64,000 nucleotides of DNA from Aneurinibacillus soli. GTDB taxonomy: Bacteria; Bacillota; Bacilli; Aneurinibacillales; Aneurinibacillaceae. The translations under genes and the position numbers were made by a program. The notes under the pieces are model-generated. The model worked only from the letters and a program-made list of their open reading frames with translations, had not been told where the DNA came from and ran no database searches. This document shows, piece by piece, positions 17,576-25,963 of this stretch. Location of the stretch: NCBI RefSeq assembly GCF_002355375.1, contig NZ_AP017312.1, positions 3,596,501-3,660,500 of the forward strand, read 5' to 3'. Numbering within the stretch: position 1 is the stretch's first letter; every line of letters starts with the position of its first letter.

Positions 17576-19495
17576 CTAGAATTTTTTCGTCGCAATCTCA
17601 TCCAGGATTGCACTAATTACATCATCCACTTTTTGCGAACCAAGATCTCCTTGGCCGTGGCGGCGGACAGCTAATTCGCCATTTTCCATTTCTTTGTCAC
17701 CGATGACAAGCATGAACGGAATTTTGCGCAGCTGTGCTTCACGGATTTTATAACCAATCTTCTCATTGCGCGTATCAAGCTCCACACGGATACCCATTTT
17801 CGCCATTTTTTCTTTCACTTCTTCCGCGTATTTCACATGCGGCTCAGCAATTGTCATGATACGAGCTTGCACTGGCGCAATCCATGTCGGGAACGCCCCT
17901 GCGAAGTGCTCGGTCAGAATGCCAATGAAGCGGTCAATCGAACCGTAGATCGCACGGTGAATAACGACTGGACGGTGCTTCTGATTGTCTTCGCCCACAT
18001 ACGTAAGGTCGAATTTCTCTGGCATCTGGAAATCAAGCTGGATCGTCGCGCATTGGTGGCTACGCTTGATCGCATCTTTAATATGGAAGTCGATTTTTGG
18101 GCCGTAGAAAGCGCCATCGCCTTCATTAACACTATACGGCACGCCAAGTCCATCGAGTACGTTCTGAAGCGAACGCTCCGCCGATTCCCACAACTCATCG
18201 CTTCCCATGGAATCTTCTGGACGAGTAGACAGCTCAATGCTGTATTGGAAGCCGAATACACCGTACATTTTGTCGATCAACTCAATTACATTTTTGATCT
18301 CGGATTCAATTTGATCCGGGCGAACGAACAAGTGTGCATCATCCTGTGTAAACGTACGTACGCGGATCATGCCGTTCAACGCGCCAGAGAATTCGTGACG
18401 GTGTACTTGACCGAATTCGGACATACGGATTGGCAGGTCGCGGTACGATTTGATCTGACCTTTGTAGATGAGCATATGGCCCGGGCAGTTCATCGGTTTC
18501 AAAGCAAACTTAGTGTTATCTACTTCTGTGAAGTACATATTCTCATGGTAGTGATCCCAGTGGCCGGATTGCTCCCACAGGCGCTGGTTCATCATGAGTG
18601 GTGTACGAACTTCTTCGTAGTCGCGCTCTTGATGCAAGCCGCGCTCATACGCTTCGAGTTCGTTACGAATGACCATACCATTCGGCAGATAGAACGGCAT
18701 GCCCGGTGCTTCCTCAGAGAACATGAACAGTTCGAGTTCTTTGCCAAGCTTGCGGTGGTCGCGCTTGCGTGCTTCTTCCAGGAAGTGCAGATACTCATCC
18801 TGGTCTGCTTTTTTCGCCCAGCATGTACCGTAAATACGTTGAAGCATCTGACGATCAGAATCCCCGCGCCAGTACGCGCCCGCTACACTCATCAGCTTGA
18901 ACGCTTTGATTTTGCCAGTAGACGGCACATGCGGTCCACGGCACAGGTCGAAAAAGTCGCCCTGATGGTACATCGAAATCTCTTCGCCTTCTGGTAGTTC
19001 GGAGATGATTTCTGTTTTTAAATGGTCATTTAATTTTTCATAGATTGCCAGTGCTTCTTCTCGCGTTACGACTTTACGCTCAATGGACAGGTTTTCTTTG
19101 ACGATCTTATTCATTTCTTTTTCGATATCCGCAAGCATTTCCGGTGTGATCGTTACAGCTGTATCAATATCGTAATAGAAGCCATCTTGAATAACCGGAC
19201 CGATCCCCAGCCGAACATTCGCATCGCCCAGGATACGCTTGATCGCCTGTGCCATCAAGTGCGCACAGCTATGACGCAGCACTTCGAGTGCATCTTCGCT
19301 GTCTTCTGTAATGAGTTCAACCGCTGCATCGTGTGGGATGACCGCTTTCAGATCAACGGTCTTGCCATCTATTTTACCGGCGATTGATTTTTTGCGCAGG
19401 CTTGGACTGATCGAAGCTGCGACATCTTCAATCGTTGCACCGGCTTCGTACTCACGCTTCGAGCCATCCGGCAGTGTAATTGTTAGAACTGACAT
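17576..19495 (-). CDS. thrS: Threonyl-tRNA synthetase
   Basis: 639 residues, usual length. Domains: TGS (1-62, MSVLTITLPDGSKREYEAG), editing domain (HSCAHLMAQAIKRI, with the catalytic histidines), class II catalytic core (MNCPGHMLIYK, RMSEFGQVHRHEFSGAL, RVRTFTQDDAHLF, HRAIYGSIDRFIGIL) and anticodon-binding domain (from about 540, WIAPVQARIM). It charges tRNA-Thr and hydrolyses Ser-tRNA-Thr. ATG 19495 has GGAGGG upstream. Control is by the T-box at 19530-19815. Essential, and lying between two identical direct IS110 copies. Confidence 0.98.
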   Translation of the reverse strand: MSVLTITLPDGSKREYEAGATIEDVAASISPSLRKKSIAGKIDGKTVDLKAVIPHDAAVELITEDSEDALEVLRHSCAHLMAQAIKRILGDANVRLGIGPVIQDGFYYDIDTAVTITPEMLADIEKEMNKIVKENLSIERKVVTREEALAIYEKLNDHLKTEIISELPEGEEISMYHQGDFFDLCRGPHVPSTGKIKAFKLMSVAGAYWRGDSDRQMLQRIYGTCWAKKADQDEYLHFLEEARKRDHRKLGKELELFMFSEEAPGMPFYLPNGMVIRNELEAYERGLHQERDYEEVRTPLMMNQRLWEQSGHWDHYHENMYFTEVDNTKFALKPMNCPGHMLIYKGQIKSYRDLPIRMSEFGQVHRHEFSGALNGMIRVRTFTQDDAHLFVRPDQIESEIKNVIELIDKMYGVFGFQYSIELSTRPEDSMGSDELWESAERSLQNVLDGLGVPYSVNEGDGAFYGPKIDFHIKDAIKRSHQCATIQLDFQMPEKFDLTYVGEDNQKHRPVVIHRAIYGSIDRFIGILTEHFAGAFPTWIAPVQARIMTIAEPHVKYAEEVKEKMAKMGIRVELDTRNEKIGYKIREAQLRKIPFMLVIGDKEMENGELAVRRHGQGDLGSQKVDDVISAILDEIATKKF

Positions 19496-19529
19496 GTTAT
19501 TTTCCCTCCAAATCATTCCAATAGAAATA

Positions 19530-19850
19530 AAAAAACGCGCATCATCCCAATAGGGACGAGCGCGCTGTTCTCGTGGTACCACCCTGGTTCAGCACGGTCT
19601 GTTCTGCTTATATAAGCTGATCTCACAGTCTGTGCCCTCCATGAACAATAACGGATGTCTTCCGGTCGTTCTTACTAGCGCAAGGCGCGTTCCGAACGGC
19701 AGCTAAAGGGGGTAATCGCAAGTCTCGTGCTGGAAAGCTTACAGCCTATGGCTTTCCTCTCTGGGAACCGGTTGACTTTGATCGTATCCTTTTCATTGCT
19801 TTTGCATATGAAGCTATCTCGATTATAGTAGTGCCGTTTCAGTAAGTCAA
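19530..19850 (-). promoter_or_regulatory. thrS promoter and T-box riboswitch
   Basis: Promoter: TTGACT (19845-19850), 17-base spacer, TATAAT (19822-19827); its -35 box overlaps the end of ytxC. The leader carries the T-box signature AGGGTGGTACCACG (19572-19585), preceded by the long Stem I region with AGAGAGGAAAGC near 19760. The terminator GCGCGCTCGTCCC/GGGATGATGCGCG plus seven Us is at 19528-19566. Uncharged tRNA-Thr should pair with the leader and permit read-through. An ACC triplet at 19664-19666 may be the threonine specifier, which is tentative. Confidence 0.93.
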
Positions 19851-20734
19851 GTATCCTCTGCCATCCGAATCAGCGGATATTCCCCTGATAGTATCAGCCT
19901 GCCCGTAAATAAGCGAGTAATCATCAAAATGATTGGGGCTCGCGGCTGTTCCGTATATAAGAGCAAGGTACCTGGCGCAAAAGCAGCAAGCGTGCGCACA
20001 ACGTCCGCTTCCGCCAATACGTATGGCAGCTCTGCCTCCACCGGAAAAGCAAGCGTACGCGAAGGATCAAGGCGTTCCCACTCTTCATTATAATACGTAA
20101 ACGACGTACCACCTTCATGCACAATGCGAAGCAGCTCCGTACGCACCGTCTGCCCGGCCAGAAACGCACGCAATCGCCTGACAACCATTTCATACTCTTC
20201 TTCCGCAAAATATTCTTCAATATACATATCAACCATCAACCGAAGTTCATACAGCCTCTCTTTCAGCCGAAAACGGAAAAAACCATCCAGATGAAGGTCG
20301 TGTTCCTGCTGCAAATAGTCAAACACCATGCGCTCTACATTGGATGTCAGCTCACTTGTTCGAGATACAGCCCTCCCTGCTTCTTTTCCTGCCAGGTGAT
20401 ACAACACATACCCGAGCAGACCGTCTTTTTCTTGCACGCGTTCATAAGCAGGATGGTCGCGCACAAGCCGCTCGATATATCGTTCTTCTTTCCATGTCAC
20501 ATACGCTCCCACCGCGTGAGCAATCGCACATGGGACTCCTTCATACGCTTCTACCGTATACTCCTGTTCCACCCAGCTCTCAATCATAAAACAGCAAGCG
20601 TGCTTCTGTTGTTGTTCATACAGCCGAAGCTGAAGCAGAGGACGAATGTTATTCAGTTCCTCACGCAGCACTTCTCGAAACGAATCCAGCAAGTCCCGGT
20701 CTCGAAACGGTACATATAATTTCATCACACGCAC
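19847..20734 (-). CDS. ytxC: Sporulation protein YtxC
   Basis: 295 residues, soluble, YtxC family. The call rests on its place directly upstream of thrS, as in Bacillus, and on the family-like pattern: ESWVEQEY..IAHAV, a helical middle with LKERLYELRLMVDMYIEEYFAEEEYEMVVRRL split around residues 155-195, and the C-terminal LFTGRLILS. Molecular function is unknown; the family is linked to sporulation. Start GTG 20734 follows GGAGGAAGG; an ATG 9 bases inside is too far from it. In Bacillus dnaI sits next to ytxC, but here about 8 kb of other DNA separates them. Confidence 0.82.
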   Translation of the reverse strand: MRVMKLYVPFRDRDLLDSFREVLREELNNIRPLLQLRLYEQQQKHACCFMIESWVEQEYTVEAYEGVPCAIAHAVGAYVTWKEERYIERLVRDHPAYERVQEKDGLLGYVLYHLAGKEAGRAVSRTSELTSNVERMVFDYLQQEHDLHLDGFFRFRLKERLYELRLMVDMYIEEYFAEEEYEMVVRRLRAFLAGQTVRTELLRIVHEGGTSFTYYNEEWERLDPSRTLAFPVEAELPYVLAEADVVRTLAAFAPGTLLLYTEQPRAPIILMITRLFTGRLILSGEYPLIRMAEDT

Positions 20735-20814
20735 GATTTCACCTTCCTCCGGCCTTTTCTCTCATGTATATGAAAAAACTCGTAGAATCTGATAAAATAT
20801 TTAGAAAATAACTA

Positions 20815-20843
20815 TTGATAACGCTTTCATTATGTCTTATAAT
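20815..20843 (+). promoter_or_regulatory. Promoter with overlapping cre (CcpA) site
   Basis: TTGATA (20815-20820), 17-base spacer, TATAAT (20838-20843). The sequence TGATAACGCTTTCA at 20816-20829 fits the cre consensus TGWNANCGNTNWCA at every position and covers the -35 box and spacer, a position where CcpA represses. It drives the RNA at 20850-20941. Confidence 0.72.
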
Positions 20844-20849
20844 AACAGT

Positions 20850-20941
20850 AACCCCCTTAAACGGGTTGACACCTCCTGGAATTGAATTAATCTCTCCACT
20901 CCTACCTTGGGCTCGCTGCTCTGCAGCGGGCCACTTTTTTG
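20850..20941 (+). ncRNA. Candidate CcpA-controlled small regulatory RNA
   Basis: About 92 nt from the predicted start to an intrinsic terminator (stem 20910-20932, GGCTCGCTGC / GCAGCGGGCC, then six Ts). The 5' end can form AACCC/GGGTT with a C-rich loop. The unpaired middle contains CACCTCCTGG and CTCTCCACTCCTACC, that is, several anti-Shine-Dalgarno CCUCC-like motifs as in RoxS/RsaE-type RNAs. There is no start codon with a ribosome binding site and no ORF. Sequence identity with a known RNA is not claimed. Confidence 0.55.
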
Positions 20942-21621
20942 TCTTTTTTACATGCGTTCTCCAAAGTGTGGTGGAGGAGCGGGAGCGGGCGAGGCCTCGT
21001 CACTTCGGTACGCTTACAGAGAAGTGGGAACTGTCCGCTTCAGGTGCCAGACGAACTCGCCCACAAAAGGTGCCTACGATGTATTTCAGAAGAAGCATTG
21101 TGGGCAAAAGCCCGTTTACCTGTCCCCTTCCGCTGGGGAGTCGCGTACAGGCGTTCCGTTGCCCCGCCCGATCCCACTCCTGACACAGTTTGGATGAAAC
21201 TCTTCAAGCATAATCAAGAGGGTGCAGCAGACAAAAAAATAAGGAAGCCTTCTTTCAAAAAGCCAGTGGCAATCGAGCAAATCCGTTCTGGCGTCCGTGT
21301 TTTTTGTAAACCGAAACGTTGTGCGGGGAGCGGGAGAAGGAAGGAGTAAGAGAGCGCCTGTACGCGCCTACTCAGCGGAGGGAGAACGGCGAACAAGCCT
21401 TTGCCCGCAATCCTTCGGTGAATCAACATCGCGGGCTTTTCTTACGATTAGTCAAGTGAATCATAATGATTTTGAGTGATTATTTTGTAAGTAACAGGGG
21501 GAGGAAGCGGAGAGAAAATAACAGGTTTCACAGAAAGTATGGATGTTGACATACCAAATAAACCTAGGGTGTTTTTATTTTTTGCTAGGTTTATTTGGTA
21601 TATGGTATGATAGAAATTGCA

Positions 21622-22839
21622 TTATGATCTGGTGGCACACTGGTACTCATAGTGCTGATTGTGTGTAATAAGGTAGAAGAGGCACTTCAAGAGCTTATTT
21701 ACACAAGCGATCGACGCAACTTTATGACACTTGTTATAAGGTTGCGTTTTTACTTTGTCATAGTACTCAACGAGATGGTTGTTCCCGAAACGACGCTGTT
21801 TAATCATATTCTGAATGACAAGGTAAAGCAGTTTACGCAGGTGCTTGTTTCCGCGCTTATTGATTTTATCCTGGAAAAAGGTTTTACCGGACTGGAACCG
21901 TCGGATATCAATCCCTGCAAAGGCGTTGAGCTGTTTCGGATTGTCGAAGCGGCGGATGTCTCCGATTTCGGCGAGTAAACGCACCGCTGTATTTACCCCA
22001 ATGCCCGGAAAGCTGAGAAGAACTTGATAGTCCTCTCGATGCATGCTCATTTCCTCCATTTGCCGAATCAGAGCTTCTCGTTGGCGAAGAATCTCCAAAT
22101 AACGTTTGACATAGATGCGTAGCTGGTCACAAAGAACATCGGTTGCGGAAACCGCCGGATACGAGTTCTGTGCGGCTTCAAGCAACTGGATGGCTTTCTT
22201 CTCAGCGGTACCTGCCGATAACTTTTTGTCGGTACTCTTGAGAATCCGGTTTCTGATTACGGTTTTGGAAAGACCGTTCACGAGATCGGGATGTGGAAAT
22301 AACTGAATGACATGTAAACAGAGCTCCGATCGGCTTGTAAAGATCGTTTCCAGTTCGGAAAAGGTCAGTTGAATGACTTTATGCATCCGATTGCGAAGAG
22401 TAGAAAGTTCTCCGTCTAATTCTTGGTAAAACCGAGAGAGAGACTTTAGCTGCTGGAAGAAGTCATTGGGTACTTCTTTTTCTCTTCGAGAGACCGTGAA
22501 ATGAGTCAACGCCAGCCGATGAGCGTCACTTCGATCCGTTTTATGCATCCGCATAGAAGCGGACTGCAGTTTGGCTTCAAGCGGGTTTAACAGGCAATAG
22601 GTGTACTGATGATCTTGCATAAAGCGTTCCAGTTGTCTGGAGTATACGCCCGTAGCTTCGAAAACAATGGACGGTTGTTCCCCATCTTGCTCGATCAGCT
22701 TCTCCATGCAGGCATGCAACCCTTCAAAATCGGAACGGGTATGCCGGATTTCTCCTTCAAACTCACAGTGCCGGTCGGCATTGTACACCACCCAATAGCT
22801 CTTTCCCATACTTACATCAAATGCGACTACATGTTTCAT
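21622..22839 (-). CDS. IS110-family transposase (DEDD recombinase), copy B
   Basis: 405 residues, identical to the protein at 13996-15213: Asp8, Glu61, Asp102, Asp105 and the C-terminal QSG serine motif are all present, with no frameshift. ATG 22839 follows AGGAGGAG. The identity points to recent movement. Confidence 0.95.
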   Translation of the reverse strand: MKHVVAFDVSMGKSYWVVYNADRHCEFEGEIRHTRSDFEGLHACMEKLIEQDGEQPSIVFEATGVYSRQLERFMQDHQYTYCLLNPLEAKLQSASMRMHKTDRSDAHRLALTHFTVSRREKEVPNDFFQQLKSLSRFYQELDGELSTLRNRMHKVIQLTFSELETIFTSRSELCLHVIQLFPHPDLVNGLSKTVIRNRILKSTDKKLSAGTAEKKAIQLLEAAQNSYPAVSATDVLCDQLRIYVKRYLEILRQREALIRQMEEMSMHREDYQVLLSFPGIGVNTAVRLLAEIGDIRRFDNPKQLNAFAGIDIRRFQSGKTFFQDKINKRGNKHLRKLLYLVIQNMIKQRRFGNNHLVEYYDKVKTQPYNKCHKVASIACVNKLLKCLFYLITHNQHYEYQCATRS

Positions 22840-23084
22840 GGTTGTTCTCCTCCTGATGTTCGTTGTAGAAGCCTTCACGCATCCTTATCGATTCCCTTTT
22901 CTTATACACGATCTCAATGGATCCAACATACTGAAGCTGATTCAAATAAGGGCAGTGAAGTTGGCCTGTTTCTTTGACGGATTCAAGATCCCGAAGCCCA
23001 CTCGGCCTGTTTCTTCACTTCTACCACAAAAAAATAGTAGCACAAACCGTGGCCTTGGTCTGTGCTACTAATCTTAGTATGTTT
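22840..23084 (-). ncRNA. Candidate bridge RNA in the IS110 leader, copy B
   Basis: Same 245-base structured leader as in copy A, with the 36-base hairpin at 23035-23070 and the two GAAACAGGCC repeats. The junction 10-mer TGTTTCTTTG occurs again both in the leader and across the right end (23080-23089). Confidence 0.42.
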
Positions 23085-23205
23085 CTTTGCGGGCACGTTC
23101 GCCGGGCTCCCGAAGCGGACAGTATCCGCTTCTCTGCAAGCATACCGAAGCCGAACGGCTCCTTCCTTCTCCCACTCCCTCACCACCAAACGTTGTCGAT
23201 TCTAC

Positions 23206-23256
23206 AAAAAAGAGGCCGTCCCGTTCGCCATGTTCTGGCTTTTAGGACAGCCTGTT
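23206..23256 (-). terminator. Terminator hairpin after the cysA remnant
   Basis: AGAGGCCGTCCCG pairs with the TTAGGACAGCCTG side; A-run at 23206-23211 gives the U-tract on the minus strand. Same family as 17521 and 63264. Confidence 0.7.
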
Positions 23257-23269
23257 TCTTGATTACTGC

Positions 23270-24145
23270 TTATGCATATACCGAAGCCTGTCGTGCTTCC
23301 GACTGTTCCTCTCCAAACACTTTTGCTTTTTGCATATCGAGCCAGACAGCTTTTCCGGGTACGAGTTCATGAGCTAGCCGCGAATCTGCGGCGATATGCA
23401 CTTCGAGCGGCACATCTTTTTTCGTAACGACTTCTATTGTAATGAATGGTCCGGCTGTCTGTACCTTTTGAATCACCGCTGCTTCAGAAGCCGTACTAGA
23501 AGGGCGCAGCTGAACATCAAACTCATGCGGACGAATAAATTTTGTCCGTTCAGAATGCGTAGGCACGTCTAAACGATTGGTTTTACCGATGAACTCACAT
23601 ACAAATGGCGTCGTCGGTTCGTGATACACTTCGGTCGGACTTCCAATCTGCTCGATTTGTCCCTGATTCATCACCACTACACGGTCCGCGATTTCCAATG
23701 CTTCTTCCTGATCATGTGTCACAAATACCGTTGTGATTTTCAGTTCGTCATGTACCCGTCGCACCCAGCGGCGAAGCTCATGGCGCACTTTAGCATCGAG
23801 GGCACCGAATGGTTCATCCAGCAACAACAGATTCGGTTCAATAGCGAGTGCACGTGCCAGAGCAACCCGCTGACGCTGACCACCTGACAACTGGGACGGA
23901 TAGCGATCACCCAACCCTTCCAACTGTATAAAATGAAGCAAATTCGCCACCCGCTCCTTAATCTCAGACCGTGATGGACGATTGCGGCGTGGTCGTACCG
24001 TCAGCCCGAACGCGATGTTATCTGCAACCGTCATATGGCGAAATAACGCGTAATTCTGAAATACAAACCCGATCCGAAGCGCTTCTTCCCGACCATGCTC
24101 CGCTATATCGGTCTGAATGTATCCGGCATCTGCCGCCTCCAACCC
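23270..24145 (-). pseudogene. cysA: Sulfate ABC transporter ATPase, 5'-truncated remnant
   Basis: About 290 codons of a CysA-type ATPase survive in frame: Q-loop [12 protein letters not shown], signature [15 protein letters not shown], Walker [13 protein letters not shown], switch His in [11 protein letters not shown], and a C-terminal regulatory (TOBE-like) domain with [12 protein letters not shown]. The first ~45 codons, including the Walker A lysine, are gone. At 24134-24145 the frame runs directly into a fragment of the sulfate-binding-protein gene; the join is at a Gly-Leu-Glu-Ala coding sequence that both genes possess. It cannot bind ATP properly, so it is inactive even if translated from an internal start. 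Confidence 0.88.
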
Positions 24146-24259
24146 GTCTATTACCGACCGTGCCTGTTTACCTGATCAACCCTGTGATTGTTTGATCGTC
24201 ACATCTTACCCGGTTTTTTGCTTCCAGTAGGCAGCGAATTCTTTGTTATAGTCCTGATA

Positions 24260-24430
24260 CAGTTCACGTGTCGGATCATGTCAACTACTCACGACTAAAA
24301 TCGCGAGCTTGTAACTACCCAGAAGTTCAATCAGTTCTCCCGAACCTCCTTCCTTAGCATGGTGTTACTATAGGCAGGCTGACAGCTACCCAACTACACA
24401 AGTCATGCTTGTGTAGTTACTTCGGCGATG
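24260..24430 (-). ncRNA. Candidate omega RNA with its guide
   Basis: By position and form: the tnpB 3' end and the 122 bases after its stop give hairpins ACTACACAAGCATGACTTGT.., a GGTTCGGGAGAACTGA segment and the terminal CTCGCGAT/GTCGTGAG hairpin ending at 24280. The next ~20 bases (24279 down to 24260) would be the guide; they are the sbp sequence beginning ATGATCCGACACG. The 5' limit is a guess. Confidence 0.5.
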
Positions 24431-25702
24431 TACTCAATTCCTTTTCGCTGAAGATTCATCGCCCCGATACGGTCATCATTTGATGTATATCTGCAAGTCT
24501 TACAACTAAACATATGCTTTTTCTTGTTGCGGTTTTCCTTCTCTGTATGTCCACATTTCGGACAGGTTTGCGAAGTATATCTCGGGTCAACCGCAATCAC
24601 TTTAGATCCACTCATTAGAGCTTTATATTCAAGCATTGTGCGGAGTTGGTAGAATGCCCAGGAAACCGTCTCGTAGCGATTTTTAATTCTTACACGTTCC
24701 GTTACATTGCGAATATCGGTTAAGTCCTCAACAACAAACAAAGTATTGGCTCCATATCGTTTAACGAGTGCCTTTGATACCTGATGATTCACATCAGCCA
24801 TCCAACGGTTTTCTCTCCCACCGATTCGCTTCAACTTTCTGCGAGAAGAAGCCGTACCTAGTTGTTGTAGTTGCTTACGCAAGTGCTTATACTTCGAGCG
24901 CTTATTTTTTATCGATCGTCCGTTGAAAAATAATGGTTTTCCATGAGAATCATAGCTGACCGCTACAAAGTTAATGCCCATATCGATTCCGACTACTTGA
25001 CGAATGGTATGTTCAGATGCTTCTTTGATTTCTTTTGTCATAGGAATATGCAGAAAGAACTTGCCATACTTGTTGACGAGCTTTGCTGTACCAAAAGACC
25101 ATATTCCGTCAAAGTATTGTTCCATCCCTTTCGTTTCAAATGGCACTTTGATCCGACCGCTAAGGGTATTAATCGAAAATAACCCTTTAATAAGGGAATA
25201 GTCTCGATTCCATACAAGGTCATATTCAGATTTCTTGAATTGTACTCTTGTCCAATCGTGACCGTTGCTTTTTAAAGATTGATAGCGAGCAATTACGGTT
25301 TTCATAACGGACTGTGCCATTTGAGAACGCAAAGAAAAGCGGGAACGTAAGCTTTCGTAGGTCATTTTGTGAAGTTTCGCTTGTGCTAATTGCTTTGTGC
25401 CGAACACAAGGTCTGATACAAAATTGCAGCCTGAACGATAAGCGTCAAGTGTGGTTCTTAACAAGTCCATTTGCTCATAGGTTGGATTGATCTTAATCTT
25501 AGCGGTAATTGTAATATCCATTAGATATCACCTCACTTTCACTAAGTTTATTATATCGAAATTTTCAGTGAAATAAAAACAAAAAAGAGGGGGAGAGTAA
25601 AGGAGTCCAAGTAATACAGGCTCATTGACGTACCGAAAGGCACGCCTGTGCCTAGCGCAAATTCCTCTCACGACTGAAGTCACGAGTGTCCTTTGCGCAA
25701 AT
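24280..25702 (-). mobile_element. IS200/IS605-type element carrying only tnpB
   Basis: 1,423 bp. Boundaries come from the interrupted sbp gene: joining GTTTCAT (25703-25709) to ATGATCCG (24272-24279) restores the frame V-S-Y-D-P exactly with nothing duplicated, as expected for this family. The 5' end has a hairpin GCGCAAA/TTTGCGC enclosing CTCGTGAC/GTCGTGAG, and the 3' end has CTCGCGAT/GTCGTGAG followed by TAGTTGAC. No Y1 transposase gene is present, so movement needs tnpA in trans. Two bases (AT) at the borders are ambiguous. Confidence 0.9.
24403..25521 (-). CDS. tnpB: TnpB RNA-guided nuclease
   Basis: 372 residues, full length. RuvC-like catalytic residues are Asp180 (VGIDMGINF), Glu265 (FVVEDLTDI) and Asp350 (NDDRIGAMN), all present. 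A zinc ribbon is formed by Cys320/Cys323 (TCPKCG) and Cys340/Cys343 (SCKTC). The N-terminal helix-turn-helix-like region is intact. ATG 25521 has GAGGTGAT 6-7 bases upstream. TnpB cuts DNA next to a short element-specific motif, guided by an RNA from the 3' end of its own element, which keeps the element in the population. Nothing suggests inactivation. Confidence 0.95.
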   Translation of the reverse strand: MDITITAKIKINPTYEQMDLLRTTLDAYRSGCNFVSDLVFGTKQLAQAKLHKMTYESLRSRFSLRSQMAQSVMKTVIARYQSLKSNGHDWTRVQFKKSEYDLVWNRDYSLIKGLFSINTLSGRIKVPFETKGMEQYFDGIWSFGTAKLVNKYGKFFLHIPMTKEIKEASEHTIRQVVGIDMGINFVAVSYDSHGKPLFFNGRSIKNKRSKYKHLRKQLQQLGTASSRRKLKRIGGRENRWMADVNHQVSKALVKRYGANTLFVVEDLTDIRNVTERVRIKNRYETVSWAFYQLRTMLEYKALMSGSKVIAVDPRYTSQTCPKCGHTEKENRNKKKHMFSCKTCRYTSNDDRIGAMNLQRKGIEYIAEVTTQA

Positions 25703-25876
25703 ATGAAACATTGAGCAGTTGCACTGCTTTCGGCTGTTCTGTTTTAGTTTTTGCTGCTTCCTTTGGTTCTCCCGCTGTCGAGCATCCTGCCACGCCCAGC
25801 GCTAGACTACTCGCAAGCAAAATATTTACCCATTTGTGTGATTTCCTCATTGTTTTTTCCCCCTTGTATTTTTTCT

Positions 25877-25937
25877 AAAAAAAGAGGCCCCTAGAAAACC
25901 GACAGTTCATGGCAAACTGCGGAATTCTAAGGGCCTC
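25877..25937 (-). terminator. Terminator or attenuator between yezD-like gene and sbp
   Basis: GAGGCCCTTAGAATTCCGCAGTT pairs (with mismatches) with the arm ending CTAGGGGCCTC, followed by seven Us on the minus strand. It lies 25-90 bases before the sbp start, so it would reduce read-through into the sulfate genes. Confidence 0.75.
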
Positions 25938-25963
25938 CGGTGGTCCGGTCAGCACCTGACACA

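Larger units (their letters stand above)
21441..23084 (-). mobile_element. IS110-family insertion sequence, copy B
   Basis: 1,644 bp; same ends (CT core at 21441-21442 and 23085-23086), same orientation and apparently identical to copy A. Flanking repeat sequences differ at several bases (for example GCGGGCTTTTCTT at left instead of GTAGGCTTTTCTT), so this is a separate insertion or an exchange limited to the element, not a simple duplication of the locus. Confidence 0.88.
20961..23198. repeat. Composite palindromic repeat, locus B (interrupted by IS110)
   Basis: Unit 1 is 20961-21193 (233 bp, same length as in locus A), spacer 118 bases, unit 2 21312-21442 plus 23087-23198, interrupted by IS110 copy B at the same point as in locus A. 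It starts 20 bases after the small-RNA terminator and ends just before the terminator of the cysA remnant, again between convergent transcripts. Confidence 0.85.
24134..25850 (-). pseudogene. Sulfate-binding lipoprotein gene, interrupted and truncated
   Basis: The 5' part (25703-25850) begins at ATG 25850 after AAGGGGG and encodes a lipoprotein signal (ILLASSLALGVAGCS, lipobox VAGC) and the mature start KAVQLLNVSY. A TnpB element follows; then the gene resumes at 24279 with DPTRELYQDYNKEFAAYWKQ. The resumed part has two nonsense codons, TAA and TGA, in the stretch that should read KTGKDVTIKQSHGGSGK. It ends at VIDGLEA, where it is joined to cysA. This is the Sbp/CysP family, the periplasmic-type receptor of sulfate import. 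The transmembrane subunits that normally lie between it and cysA are deleted. Confidence 0.88.

Noticed and set aside
23270-24142. An ABC transporter ATPase gene read as intact from an internal start
   Set aside because: The Walker A motif is missing and the sequence upstream is a fragment of the sulfate-binding-protein gene, so it is a truncated remnant.
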